A stretch of 64,000 nt of DNA from Lentibacillus cibarius (GCF_005887555.1 NZ_VCIA01000001.1:1426001-1490000), one strand, 5' to 3'; shown: positions 1 to 9,006, counted from the first letter of the stretch. Numbers and translations: made by a program. Notes: a model not told the origin generated them from the letters alone.

Positions 1-348
1 TGGGGAATTGTCATCGAGCTCTTTGGACTTCTTCACGTGCATGGGATTGACCAGCACAAAATCATTGTCCTTGGCTATAAGATAATAGGCTAGGCCTAGC
101 CAGAAATGCCCGGTTGGCTCCGCCCCAAAAATGACATTCGTTTTTTCATTGTCCTTCTGAAGTCTGAAAACCCAATCTAGTAACTGTTGAAAACCATGTA
201 TTCGATTGTCAAAGACCAGTCTTTTGCCAAATTCATACCCTCGATCATCCTGGGCGCGTGCCACGTGTTTGTCCTTGGCAATGTCAATTCCTACAATTAA
301 TGTAGATGGAGTGATTTGCGATATTTTGCGATTTTGATTATAATTCAT
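1..348 (-). CDS. IS110-family transposase, N-terminal part (cut by window edge)
   Basis: The reading frame runs from an ATG at 348 to the window edge, giving 116 residues. It contains GIDIAKDKH near residue 20 and GAEPTGHFW near residue 90, which are the D and E motifs of the DEDD (RuvC-like) catalytic domain of IS110 transposases. The enzyme would catalyse IS transposition, in this family guided by a structured RNA from the non-coding end. The Tnp20 C-terminal half lies outside the window. The non-coding stretch upstream (349-465) would be the element's end. The family assignment is firm; whether the copy is intact cannot be seen. Confidence 0.85.
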   Translation of the reverse strand, partial: MNYNQNRKISQITPSTLIVGIDIAKDKHVARAQDDRGYEFGKRLVFDNRIHGFQQLLDWVFRLQKDNEKTNVIFGAEPTGHFWLGLAYYLIAKDNDFVLVNPMHVKKSKELDDNSP

Positions 349-465
349 GTCGAGTCCTCTCCTTGGTATTTATCTATTTCGGGGTCAATGCGCATTGACA
401 GCCCGTACTATACCAAGAGGGCTCTTTTTTGTTCAATCCTCAAATTTCTTCATTACAGGAATGCT
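349..465 (-). mobile_element. Non-coding end of the IS110 element, possible bridge-RNA region
   Basis: This is the roughly 120-bp leader before the IS110 transposase start. It contains CCTTGGTAT at 361-369 matched by ATACCAAGAGG at 410-420, which can form a long-range stem. In IS110 elements the non-coding end upstream of the transposase can encode the bridge RNA. An 18-nt string ending here (448-465) recurs exactly at 59909-59926, so the outer boundary may lie near 465. The boundary and the RNA are inferences. Confidence 0.35.
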
Positions 466-654
466 CCTTAAAGTATTTAACTAAATCTTATCACTCTAAA
501 CAGGAGGAAGATGGTTAAATACAGTTGAAAATCTAATAATATTCACCAATAACTGGCAATAATCCCATGCTCGAATACCGGTATATCAACATTTTAAGAT
601 TAAAAATTTTCGTGTGGTGCTAAGTTACGTGTTAGCAGGAACTTTTATTTTATC
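466..654. other. AT-rich intergenic, nothing recognised
   Basis: No supported gene, RNA or clear terminator was seen between the IS110 edge and the Mrr relic. Confidence 0.4.
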
Positions 655-795
655 CTCCTTTGTTTTCCTTTAGCATCCAATTCGTTAACTGCTTTCGTTT
701 ATCCAATCTAACTTTATTTGAACTTGCTATTTTTTTGCATTTTATCGATAATATAAGGTCTGCACCATAGTCGCCAATTGCTGGTGTTAATATGG
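655..795 (-). pseudogene. Relic of a membrane-anchored Mrr-like endonuclease
   Basis: The minus strand translates to ILTPAIGDYGADLILSIKCKK, then directly to NKVRLDKRKQLTNWMLKENKG. These match two separate parts of the intact Mrr-type protein at 28431-28967 (LTPASGDYGADLVL and HVKLIDRNQLMNW). The central region with the second half of the catalytic motif is deleted, and no start codon remains. It is a decayed paralogue from an old duplication. Confidence 0.65.
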
Positions 796-920
796 AAATA
801 AGGCAAATTAAGAAATGGTCTTTTTAATGTTCTTTTACTTAACATCCTCCCTTGACAGTTTCAACCAGTAACCATAACCTAATGGAAGACATTATATTTT
901 AAAGAAAAAGGGGCTATTAT

Positions 921-1466
921 ATGGTGTTTAGAGTTATATTTGAAAGCGACTCACTGTCAGTAGTAGATTACTTCCAAATTGTAGCGGCAATCGGAACTGT
1001 CTTAGCTGCATTAGCTGCGATGATTACAACACTTCAAAATAGAAAAGCTAATAAAGAGTTAGAAACTGAAAGGCATATGATGGTAAAGCCTACATTCAGA
1101 ATACAGTCACATTTTGAACAAAGAGAAGAACGAATTATAGATATAAATGCGCTTAACATAGGATTTAATAGAGTCCTAAATGGTATAAATGTTAGTTGGG
1201 CAGGACCAGAAAAAGTCAAGTCATCTATTAAGGAGCAATATGAATCAATGGAAAGTGCTATGAATCATAGTTTAAAAATAAGGTTAGATTTTTCGGAGTG
1301 CAAAGAATATGAGATAAATGGCACATTGAGCATCACTTATACAGATATTTTAGGAAAGCTATATAAAGAGTCCATACCTATTAATATAATCTACCATTTC
1401 AATAATATAACAGAAGAGTATCTACCAATTCTTCAAAATCAATTAGTAGGAAAGGCATTCATTTAA
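921..1466 (+). CDS. Hypothetical single-pass membrane protein
   Basis: This 181-residue protein has one hydrophobic segment at about residues 19-38 (QIVAAIGTVLAALAAMITTL), then a charged coiled-coil-like stretch and a mostly beta-strand soluble domain. The start ATG follows AAAAAGGGG by 7 nt. No known family was recognised. The layout of an N-terminal anchor plus a cytosolic domain recurs in other proteins of this region. The small coiled-coil gene at 1568 follows after about 100 bp and may be co-transcribed. Function is unknown. Confidence 0.7.
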   Translation: MVFRVIFESDSLSVVDYFQIVAAIGTVLAALAAMITTLQNRKANKELETERHMMVKPTFRIQSHFEQREERIIDINALNIGFNRVLNGINVSWAGPEKVKSSIKEQYESMESAMNHSLKIRLDFSECKEYEINGTLSITYTDILGKLYKESIPINIIYHFNNITEEYLPILQNQLVGKAFI

Positions 1467-1567
1467 AAAGAAATATATCTATGATAAGAGAACTGATAAT
1501 GGGTAGTTGTAAGTCTAATATTTCCATTCTATAATTATGATAACATCATCATAAAGGAGCAAAACCA

Positions 1568-1813
1568 TTGGGAATCTCAAATTTTCTTCGTAATCTCAAA
1601 AAGAGTATTAGGGAAAGAAATGCTTTGGTTCGTGAATATATGACTGTAAAGAAACAATATGACCACATGATGAGGGATTTGGAAGGAAAAATAAAAAATG
1701 CAGAAACAGATGAGGAAAAGGAAAGACTTAAAGAATTTAAGCAACAGATAATTGACGAGGGAAAAAGAGTTCGAGCAGAAGAAGAAAAGAAAATAAGAAA
1801 CCAACAGAAATAG
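1568..1813 (+). CDS. Small coiled-coil protein
   Basis: This 81-residue protein is very rich in K, E and R (for example ETDEEKERLKEFKQQI) and is predicted to be almost entirely helical. It starts with TTG; AAAGGAG lies 8 nt upstream (1552-1558), which supports this unusual start. No domain was recognised. The gene follows the membrane protein at 921-1466 on the same strand. A structural or adaptor role is possible, but nothing in the sequence proves one. Confidence 0.6.
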   Translation: MGISNFLRNLKKSIRERNALVREYMTVKKQYDHMMRDLEGKIKNAETDEEKERLKEFKQQIIDEGKRVRAEEEKKIRNQQK

Positions 1814-1825
1814 ATGTATAAACAG

Positions 1826-1930
1826 TATCCCTATGCAGAAAGAGTAAATGGAATGTTACGATGAGAACTACTTGATCATATTATTCCGTTAAATGAAAAC
1901 CATTTAGAACGATTAGCCAGACCAGCCTAA
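1826..1930 (+). pseudogene. Fragment of an integrase-core (DDE) transposase
   Basis: The frame reads PYAERVNGMLR, a stop, then ELLDHIIPLNENHLERL and a second stop. This matches the C-terminal part of rve-type integrase cores (pattern YAERF.GTLRRELLDH.I.LNE.HL), which includes the region of the catalytic glutamate. Two stops and the lack of flanking ORF show it is a dead fragment. Confidence 0.55.
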
Positions 1931-2336
1931 TTGAATATTTTAACTACCAAGCCTTTTTAAAAAACCGAAATTGGAAAGGCTTATTTGTCATGCCTATTTT
2001 TATTTTTTGCCATCCTTAATTAAAACCTTCTACTAGACTTTTATGAAAATTAGCCTTTCTATTACCCAATTTTAGCAATAATCTTTTACTAATTTTAGTA
2101 GATTAGTAGCTGTTTTTAGTCTCGGATGGACTTTTTGAAGGCGACAACCATCTACTACTTTCAACAAAATAAAAGATTATTTAATATTGCCTATACCCTT
2201 ATAATTACTAATTATAAAGTATAAATAACTGTACTTCCTAACTGATCTATCTACTCTTCAATGCTAATATATGAATCTACTAAGTGCGAAAATAAATCCC
2301 TGTGTCCTTATTTATAAAAAAATGAAAGAATAAGAA
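1931..2336. other. AT-rich intergenic, no gene seen
   Basis: This is a stretch of about 400 bp of low-complexity AT-rich DNA between the transposase fragment and the terminator of surface cassette 1. No supported coding sequence or RNA was recognised. Confidence 0.4.
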
Positions 2337-2420
2337 AAGCCCTGCAGAGATTTCTCTCCACAGGACTTCCTTCTTGTCAAAAACAACCATTCGACATAGT
2401 CTGGGTAGTGACAGGCATCA
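2337..2420 (-). terminator. Dispersed hairpin repeat, copy 1, acting as terminator of cassette 1
   Basis: On the minus strand this reads TCCTGTGGAGAGAAATCTC, then TGCAGGGCTTTTC: a strong stem followed by a T-rich tail, just after the stop of the surface gene. The rest of the unit carries TTCGACATA and a GTGACAGGCA block. Related copies lie near 31550, 34131, 40487, 40708, 41290, 43795, 46203, 47190 and 53820, all in the same orientation. Confidence 0.7.
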
Positions 2421-2425
2421 AAACC

Positions 2426-5080
2426 TTAGAAGCTAGGTGTGAAAGTAACACCTGTAGATTCTGTCGCTGTGTCATTACCAGCAGCATCTTCATATTTATC
2501 TAATTGAGTTGAAAATTTAACTTTAATATCACCTGTTGCTCCTGAGTAGTCCTCAACAGTTAGAATTATTTCATCTGAATTATCACCAGCTGCTGCCGCT
2601 GAAATATTATAGTTAACCGGAGTTGTAGCAGAATCTTCAACGTTAAAACCAGTTCCATCAGCGATGATACTTGATGATTCAATATTCTCACTTAAAGTAA
2701 CTTTAATATGGGTAGCGTCAACTTGTGAAGCAGAAACTACCGTTGGTGCAACTGTTTCAGCTTTAGATTTTGTTACATTAACACCTAAATCTAATGCAAC
2801 ACCATTTTCAATTAGAGTTAATCTATAGTTTGAATCAGCTTCAGCAACAGTATCACCTGTTCCATCGTTAACTGTAACTGTATCTGTACCAGCAGTAAAT
2901 GTATCGTCTGTAGTATATTTGATACCATCAAATCCTGTAGCTGATACAACATCAGCATTAGTTACATCGAAATTAGCTTTTACACCAAATTGGTCAACAG
3001 TCCATAGGTATAAACCAGCATCACTAAAGTCAATAGTATCTACATAGTCTGTTGAAGTTATAGATGTTTTCTCTTTAGCAGTATCTGCACTTGCAATAGC
3101 CTTATCCATACCCTTAAATTCTACAACTTCTGCATCCTCAGCTGAAACAACTACATCTTTAGTAATTGTCTTAGTTCCTTCATCTGTTTGAACATTTAAT
3201 GTAAGTGTAACTGTTTGATCTTCAGTGATATCTGAATCGGTATCAACTGAACCAGCAACATACCATTTACCATTTGAAGAATGCTTATGAACATCTACAT
3301 AATCAGAAGACTCAGTTACATTGATAATAGAAGATGCTGGAATTGATACTACTGAACCATCAGAATCAACTGCATTTACTTTGATTTCCTTAGCGTATGT
3401 GTTATCACCAGTTTCACCATCAGCTAAAGTTTGATCAGTTTTGCTCGCTACATCTGTTCCATGCTTATAAAGAGTAGGAATATCTTCTACTTCATAAGTG
3501 AATTTCTCAGAAGAATTCGCAACTACAGTGAATGGAACTTCAACAGTATCTACTACTTCACCAGAACCATCTTTAAGATTAGCTACTAGAGTTGCAGAGC
3601 CTGCAGCTAGTCCATTAACTGTAACTTCTGCAGATTCCAAGTTATTATCCTCGTCGGAAAGTGATACAAATTCACTTTGATCGGTTTCAGATAGTTTATA
3701 ATCTACAGTGTAACCTGATGGAGTAGAGCTTAATTTATTATTATATTGATCAAAAACGTCAAAATCTACTGTTGTAGATCCAGTTTCTACAATTGAAGAA
3801 GCGTGTTTGCTATCATCGGAAACAGTTAAATCAAACGGAGTAGCTTCTTCAGCTACAGTCACATCAAGAACTGCACTCTCACCAGTCGCATTTAGGGTTA
3901 ATGTGATTCTTGCAGTATTTCCTTTTTCACTAGTACCTTTAGATTCAACAACTAGTTTACCATAGTTTTCAGAAGTTGGATCTTTTTCAATTTTAGTATT
4001 TGTCTTATTTACAACATCTTCATTAGAAATAGCTATTGTATGAGCTACACCTACGTAGTCTTTTGGCTCAACTTTATTACCATACTTATCAGTTACTTCT
4101 AAATCAATTACTTTCTGTCCAACATTTGCTGGGATATCAACAGAACCCTCAGCTAGCTTCACGCTATATGGTACACCCGCTTTTTCATTTACTTCTAATG
4201 AAAGATTAGTAGTTTCACCAGTCACTTTGTTAAGTAAAATCACATTAGTTTTACCAGCTTTTTCAAAAGAATCAACATTTATATAAGTTTCTCCATCTGA
4301 ATTCTTTTCAAATGTAACATTTGCTGGATTTAATATAGACTCATCAGAAACGATGACTTTTACATTATCACCTTTAACTAATTCTGTTTCATTACCATAC
4401 TGATCATATGCTGTATATGGAACAGTAACATCTTCTAAGTCTTGAGTCAAAAGAGTCTTGTCTTCAGGTAACTGAACATCACCAAGCGTAATAGAATCCA
4501 GTTGAGCGCCTGCTACAACTTCTAGTCCTTTTGATGCTGACAAACCAGTTTCATCATCAACAAGCGAGACATTTACAATATCGCCCTTTTCAAATGCATC
4601 TTCATCGGATGCAGTATCAACATAAAAACCGTCAGTTGAATTATATTCAATAGTTACATCTTTGTTTTGAGTTTTGTTGAATGCACTAACAGTTACATCA
4701 TTGTTATCAAACTCAACTTTGTCACCATATTGATCTTTTAATTCAAAACCTACTTTAGCTTTTGCTGTTCCATCTAAGAGGCTTTCATTTGTAATAACTG
4801 CTTCACTAACAGCTCTATCTTCAACAGTGACTTCTCCTGTTAAGTCTTCATCACCTAATCCACTAATAGTTAGTACATAGTCTCCTTCAGCGAATTCAGC
4901 ATCATTTGTACGTACTACTGTAGCTTTATTCCCATCAAATTTGTCGAATTCAACAAGAACAGATGAACCATTTTTAGCAGCTTCCAATTCTAGTTCTTTT
5001 TGTTCATCAACAGTAAGTTCTTTATTGAATGTTACTTCAAGAGTTTTAGCGTCAATCGCACTTACTCCAATTAGACATGA
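2426..5080 (-). CDS. Surface-protein cassette 1: acidic Ig-like repeat protein without start, signal peptide or anchor
   Basis: An open frame of 884 codons runs from a TAA at 5081-5083. No ATG, ribosome binding site or promoter precedes it; the first common alternative start is a TTG at 4987, with no good Shine-Dalgarno. It opens CLIGVSAIDAKTLEVTFNKEL, the type of segment that follows the SLH domains of Bacillaceae S-layer proteins. The rest is strongly acidic tandem Ig-like (Big/invasin-type) domains with recurring DQYGN/DKYGN motifs, and it ends DAAGNDTATESTGVTFTPSF. No signal peptide, SLH or LPXTG motif is present. It is best explained as a silent cassette that must be fused to an expressed N-terminus. 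A 5'-truncated S-layer pseudogene is the alternative. Confidence 0.75.
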   Translation of the reverse strand, partial: SCLIGVSAIDAKTLEVTFNKELTVDEQKELELEAAKNGSSVLVEFDKFDGNKATVVRTNDAEFAEGDYVLTISGLGDEDLTGEVTVEDRAVSEAVITNESLLDGTAKAKVGFELKDQYGDKVEFDNNDVTVSAFNKTQNKDVTIEYNSTDGFYVDTASDEDAFEKGDIVNVSLVDDETGLSASKGLEVVAGAQLDSITLGDVQLPEDKTLLTQDLEDVTVPYTAYDQYGNETELVKGDNVKVIVSDESILNPANVTFEKNSDGETYINVDSFEKAGKTNVILLNKVTGETTNLSLEVNEKAGVPYSVKLAEGSVDIPANVGQKVIDLEVTDKYGNKVEPKDYVGVAHTIAISNEDVVNKTNTKIEKDPTSENYGKLVVESKGTSEKGNTARITLTLNATGESAVLDVTVAEEATPFDLTVSDDSKHASSIVETGSTTVDFDVFDQYNNKLSSTPSGYTVDYKLSETDQSEFVSLSDEDNNLESAEVTVNGLAAGSATLVANLKDGSGEVVDTVEVPFTVVANSSEKFTYEVEDIPTLYKHGTDVASKTDQTLADGETGDNTYAKEIKVNAVDSDGSVVSIPASSIINVTESSDYVDVHKHSSNGKWYVAGSVDTDSDITEDQTVTLTLNVQTDEGTKTITKDVVVSAEDAEVVEFKGMDKAIASADTAKEKTSITSTDYVDTIDFSDAGLYLWTVDQFGVKANFDVTNADVVSATGFDGIKYTTDDTFTAGTDTVTVNDGTGDTVAEADSNYRLTLIENGVALDLGVNVTKSKAETVAPTVVSASQVDATHIKVTLSENIESSSIIADGTGFNVEDSATTPVNYNISAAAAGDNSDEIILTVEDYSGATGDIKVKFSTQLDKYEDAAGNDTATESTGVTFTPSF
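5048..5063 (-). repeat. Cassette-edge motif, site 1
   Basis: On the minus strand this reads AAGTGCGATTGACGCT and encodes S-A-I-D-A at the extreme 5' end of cassette 1. It is 15/16 identical to the same position of cassette 3 and 13/16 to cassette 2, while flanking DNA differs. Its inner GCG/CGC arms around ATTGA resemble a recombinase core. Its role as a crossover site is inferred. Confidence 0.55.
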
Positions 5081-5250
5081 TTAAATTTAGATTGCCTCTA
5101 AGTACTGACATATCAGTATTTTTATATTCAATTTATATTGGCATTGTTAAAGTATATGTAGAATGTACCTACTTTTCAAATAGGTATAGTAGTAAAAGGT
5201 ATAAAATAGGAATGGCCAACATTTGAACAAGGCTAACTTTTATACACTAA

Positions 5251-5290
5251 AAAAAGGAAGCAAAACAATAATTTGCTTTTACTTCCTTTC
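5251..5290. terminator. Bidirectional hairpin terminator upstream of cassette 1
   Basis: AAAGGAAG (5253-5260) pairs with CTTCCTTT (5282-5289), with A and T tracts on both sides. It lies between the recombinase relic and cassette 1 and would block read-through into the cassette, consistent with the cassette being silent. Confidence 0.6.
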
Positions 5291-5357
5291 CTAATGATAT
5301 AAATATTTTTCTAATGCTTCAAAATCATCATGGTCGGTCAATACGCTTATTGCCTAG

Positions 5358-5482
5358 TTATATGGAGTACTCGTAGTCCACAATACAACGTGAGATCCAC
5401 ATCCGCTAAGTTTGTAGTCTGTTGAATCCCTTTTGTTATGTAACTAATGAATCTTTCTTGCTCCTCTTTATTATTCTGCCAT
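5358..5482 (-). pseudogene. Relic of a tyrosine recombinase beside cassette 1
   Basis: The minus strand reads NKEEQERFISY, then TTNLADVDLTLYCGLRV. It aligns with TKEEQERFISY and RNLAVVDLMLYCGLRV of the intact recombinase at 7919-8827, and covers the region with the first catalytic arginine (CGLR). The rest of the gene is missing. It shows that a recombinase once flanked cassette 1, as recombinases still flank cassettes 2 and 3. Confidence 0.7.
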
Positions 5483-5546
5483 AAACAACCTTAAAAATTT
5501 ATAAAAACAAAAAGAGAATACCATTTCATTGTATTCCCCATAAAAG

Positions 5547-6422
5547 TCAATATATAATTTCAATTTCTTCATTTGATAGTAATCGTTGAAAATCTTCATT
5601 AGTTATTTTTTTCTTCTGTTGATTTAAGTTTAATACTTTGTTTACTTTCAGATGAAAACGTGTTTTTCTATTTGGGTATCTATGTATAGGAATTAAACTA
5701 GCCAAGGCCTTATAATCAGTAGTATTTCTATAGTAACTTTGCAAGAGTGTGTCATTACTTAGAATGTAAATTTGATTTGAAAAAGGATTAACTTTTTCAG
5801 AGAAATAACTTCTCTCAACAAAAACATATAGATCATGATCAATTCCTACAAAGTTTACTCTTATATTACCCGGTAATTGTTCTAAAATTGTAGAGGCCCA
5901 AATCAAAGATAACTCTCCCCTATTTTCATTATTGTTTTCTGAAAAAAAGGATTGGTATGAGCATAAAATAACCTTTTCAGCTGTTGAAAAGGACCGTTTA
6001 CTTTCCTTCACTCGCTCTTTCAACCATTGGATACTCATAAAAGCCTTTTCACTTGCAATTAAGAATTTTCTTCTTGCTGCAGTTACCTCGTAATCAACTT
6101 TAAGTAAATCAATCAGATTTTCTTCCTTTACATAAAGGACTTTCCTGAAATTAGATAAGTACGATAAATATCGATACGCTTGATCCTCCATTATCCTCAT
6201 CTCATTCGCTATCGTATCTGTTATTAGGATAGGTGCGTTTTCACTATAAGTATGAAACAGGAGATCATGATGTTTATTATAGGCCATTTCATGGGGGGAT
6301 AAGGCGGAATTATCATAGAAATAAACTGTTTGCATTTCGTATAGAATATCAACAATTTCCTCTGTATCTGTGATAAAAGAAGTTTCACTTTGAATAAATT
6401 GATCTAAAGCTAAATCGCTCAA
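5547..6422 (-). CDS. PIN-like protein, putative nuclease of a three-gene Xre/ImmA operon
   Basis: This is a 291-residue soluble protein. FYDNSALSPHE at about 35-45 and ITDTIANEMR at about 67-76 resemble the first acidic strand and second acidic helix of PIN-fold RNases. VNFVGIDHDLYVF near 190 could supply the later aspartates. Its start overlaps the stop of the ImmA-like gene by 4 bp (ATGA), so the two are translationally coupled. With the Xre gene they form a compact operon. PIN proteins paired with Xre and ImmA/IrrE-type partners occur in toxin-antitoxin systems, so a toxin role is plausible. The PIN call rests on motif reading and is moderate; it is longer than the usual 130-160 residues. 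Confidence 0.5.
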   Translation of the reverse strand: MSDLALDQFIQSETSFITDTEEIVDILYEMQTVYFYDNSALSPHEMAYNKHHDLLFHTYSENAPILITDTIANEMRIMEDQAYRYLSYLSNFRKVLYVKEENLIDLLKVDYEVTAARRKFLIASEKAFMSIQWLKERVKESKRSFSTAEKVILCSYQSFFSENNNENRGELSLIWASTILEQLPGNIRVNFVGIDHDLYVFVERSYFSEKVNPFSNQIYILSNDTLLQSYYRNTTDYKALASLIPIHRYPNRKTRFHLKVNKVLNLNQQKKKITNEDFQRLLSNEEIEIIY

Positions 6423-7201
6423 CTTTTATTCTCCTTTCCTGCCTTAGAAAAGAAGCTTTTAATTTCTTCTAATATTTTCTTATTAGATTGTTGTGCCGCT
6501 GCTGGTAGAGAATGCCGAGCCATTAAGGTTTCTAAACTCTTAAAATTGTTAACATTACTCGCCTCAAGAATATAAGTGTCTATCCCTCGATCTTGAAATT
6601 CTTTTATAAAATTTATTTTTTTATCAAAGAGATCTTCTAAATCATTAAGCTCAATAAGTGAAAGTTCATATAATCGAATTAAAATCGCCTTATAGGGAGC
6701 TTTGAACGTAATCATAGATAACAGTATCTTTGTAAACAAGGATTCTTGCTGATTTTCTGGACCTGAAAAAAAAGAACATAATTCATATTCATCAAGCAAT
6801 AATAGGGAAGCAAAGTAATCTGCTTTTCTCTCATTACTACTATTATCAATCTCCGCCTGAATAAAATGTAAATCCTCTATCTTTTCAGCGATAGTGATTA
6901 AATGATATAACTCATGGAAAAGCACAAAATTTTGATACATTCTTGGCTGGGCTGTATTAATATAAAAAATACTTTTATCATTGTTTGTTGTCCTAATAAA
7001 ACCGCCAAACGTTAAATCTTGAATAGGAGCCTCAATTAAATAATGATTTTGCTCTATAGCTTTTTTGGCACCATCTATACGATTCCACCCTTTTGGGTGA
7101 TAGGTCTGAAGATATTGATTGACTGACATTCTAATTTCCGAGCGAATTTCTTTATTTTCTTTTAACAGTTGAGGCAAGTCTTCAAATGTAATTTCAGGCA
7201 T
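6419..7201 (-). CDS. ImmA/IrrE-family zinc metallopeptidase
   Basis: This 260-residue protein has HELYHLI at about 92-98, the HExxH zinc motif of the ImmA/IrrE (DUF955) peptidases. SSNERKADYFASLLLL about 30 residues later supplies the third metal ligand region (E..AD.FA). The ATG at 7201 is preceded by AGGAGG at 8 nt and is preferred over an upstream alternative. It overlaps the Xre stop by 8 bp. Family members cleave a partner repressor or act as antitoxin-like components; the Xre protein encoded just upstream is the obvious partner. Confidence 0.85.
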   Translation of the reverse strand: MPEITFEDLPQLLKENKEIRSEIRMSVNQYLQTYHPKGWNRIDGAKKAIEQNHYLIEAPIQDLTFGGFIRTTNNDKSIFYINTAQPRMYQNFVLFHELYHLITIAEKIEDLHFIQAEIDNSSNERKADYFASLLLLDEYELCSFFSGPENQQESLFTKILLSMITFKAPYKAILIRLYELSLIELNDLEDLFDKKINFIKEFQDRGIDTYILEASNVNNFKSLETLMARHSLPAAAQQSNKKILEEIKSFFSKAGKENKS

Positions 7202-7583
7202 TTGAATTTTCCTCCATATTATAGATTTCAATCATCTCACAGACTCTTAACAACTGATTCAATCCCTCTTCTCCTTCTTTAGATAACGTTCCTGTTGAAA
7301 ATGCAATAGCTCTCATATTTTCCAGTTCATCTGGTTTATAGTTGAAGTTTTGATTCATAAAATAGGTACCTTCAAGACCTAAAACTTCAGCTAAACTGCC
7401 AGAAAAGTCCAAGATATTAGATCTTTTCCCATTCAAATAATCCGAGAAGTTAGATTCAGACATACCTAATTTTTTTGCAAGTCGTTTTCTTTTCAACCCT
7501 TCTCCATCAATAAATTCGTTCATATTTTTCAATGTTTGCTTAGCATGACGATCTAATGAGACATTTCCAAATTGGTTGTTCAT
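7194..7583 (-). CDS. Xre-family HTH regulator
   Basis: This 129-residue protein has an HTH at about 30-60 (KRLAKKLGMSESNFSDYLNGKRS), followed by a C-terminal helical region. The ATG at 7583 lies 9 nt from AAGGAG; the in-frame ATG at 7592 abuts the Shine-Dalgarno and is unlikely. It is the first gene of the Xre / ImmA-IrrE / PIN-like operon. It is likely the autorepressor and the substrate or partner of the metallopeptidase. Confidence 0.85.
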   Translation of the reverse strand: MNNQFGNVSLDRHAKQTLKNMNEFIDGEGLKRKRLAKKLGMSESNFSDYLNGKRSNILDFSGSLAEVLGLEGTYFMNQNFNYKPDELENMRAIAFSTGTLSKEGEEGLNQLLRVCEMIEIYNMEENSNA

Positions 7584-7592
7584 TAATATCAT

Positions 7593-7918
7593 CTCCTTAC
7601 TAATAAGTATATCACTTTATATACAAAAAATCCATATGAGCCGAATTTAAATGTATATAAATAAAAGGGGTTAGGTGGAATCGCTGATTTATATTGCGCA
7701 AAATTCATTTGAACAGAATAATAAATGTTTAAGAACACTAAAATAAAAAATTTGAACTTCAATTTTAGCATCACCATTATGATATTCTTCAATCACTGAT
7801 TGTGTGATATTCTAACTATTCAGTTGAAATAAGTACTGGATAATTGGTGAACCTTTGTGTAACTATACCTATAGAATTGGATCTGTGGCAGACTCATTTT
7901 TTAATTTTCATTACTTCT
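7593..7918. other. Operon leader and intergenic region
   Basis: About 325 bp of AT-rich DNA between the Xre operon and the recombinase. It must contain the Xre operon promoter near 7600-7660, but no clean -35/-10 pair or operator could be assigned. A minus-strand reading frame at 7589-7792 has no domain features and was not accepted. Confidence 0.35.
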
Positions 7919-8827
7919 TCACATCCTTTGTAACGCCTCCATCTGCTCTTCATAAGAGGAATCGACATAAATCATTGTTGTTTCCACACTCTCATGCCTC
8001 GCTAACCGCTTAATCACTTCAATTGGTGTCCCATCATTGGCTAAATTCTTACAAAAGCTATGACGGAAGCGATGCGGGGTGATGTTTTCCATACTAGCAA
8101 GTTTCCCATACTTGGTCAGCATTTTCTGAATACCGCGATCAGTAAAAACTCCCGTTCGTTCCGAAACAAAGAGGTACGTTGAGTTTATATGTATAGGTTT
8201 TGTTAAGGTTTGACGGTATTTAAGCCATTTCCTAACATTCCTTGAGTGCTTTTTAACTAGGGTAAGGCCGGCAAACTTACTTCCTTTTCCTAATACAAAG
8301 ATCTGAATATCGCCACCTTTTAAAACTAAATCATGTACCTTCAATGCAGATACCTCATGTACTCTTAGACCACAATACAACATGAGATCCACGACTGCTA
8401 AATTTCGAAGTCGTTTGAACTCACTTTGCTCTAAATCCAAATAGCTGATAAATCGTTCTTGTTCTTCTTTAGTCAACCATTTTTCTTTATTATTATATAT
8501 ATGGTCTGTCCGGTTGATTCGTTGGATCTTTATTCTAGACGCAGGATTAGCTTGGACCGTTCCTTGATCTTCTAAATACTTAAAAAAGGATTTTAAGGCA
8601 GCGGTATATTTATTAATTGTAGCCTGAGATCGATTTCGTTGGTGACGGAGATAGTTGAGATACTCTTTTATATCAATCGGTTTAATCTGATTTATTGTAA
8701 TGTCATTCTCACTTTTATCCAACCATTCGACAAATTGATTCAAAGAAGTTCGATAAGCTGTTATGGTCTGATCACTTTTTGCATCTTCAAACAAAAAGTT
8801 TAAAAAGCCTTCTATTAAATGGTTCAA
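7919..8827 (-). CDS. Tyrosine recombinase (XerC/D-like), intact
   Basis: This is a 302-residue integrase with an N-terminal SAM-like core-binding domain (about 1-95) and a catalytic domain (about 115-300). The catalytic residues are visible: R in CGLRVHEVSAL, HRFRH, H in ARHESVETT and Y in TTMIYVD. It starts with TTG at 8827 behind GAGGGGATC. It catalyses site-specific DNA strand exchange. It is the closest intact relative in the window of the recombinase relic next to surface cassette 1. Confidence 0.92.
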   Translation of the reverse strand: MNHLIEGFLNFLFEDAKSDQTITAYRTSLNQFVEWLDKSENDITINQIKPIDIKEYLNYLRHQRNRSQATINKYTAALKSFFKYLEDQGTVQANPASRIKIQRINRTDHIYNNKEKWLTKEEQERFISYLDLEQSEFKRLRNLAVVDLMLYCGLRVHEVSALKVHDLVLKGGDIQIFVLGKGSKFAGLTLVKKHSRNVRKWLKYRQTLTKPIHINSTYLFVSERTGVFTDRGIQKMLTKYGKLASMENITPHRFRHSFCKNLANDGTPIEVIKRLARHESVETTMIYVDSSYEEQMEALQRM

Positions 8828-9006
8828 TATGATCCCCTCGTCTCGTAATTATTAAAAAGTGTTCTACGCACTTCCATCTACAGTATTTGAATGTTTTCTA
8901 CGTATAATATTAGCCGTTATTTATGCGGATTGTTTATAGAATTCGATTTCTACGAACTAAAATTAATATGTAAAAAGAAAGGACTTAAAGCCCTTTCTTA
9001 ATGATT

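Noticed and set aside
2426..4987. Cassette 1 as a normal S-layer gene starting at the TTG at 4987
   Set aside because: No Shine-Dalgarno or signal peptide there, and the homologous open frame extends upstream to the shared edge motif without a start.
7589..7792. 67-codon minus-strand frame upstream of the Xre gene
   Set aside because: No ribosome binding site; occupies the expected promoter region of the operon.
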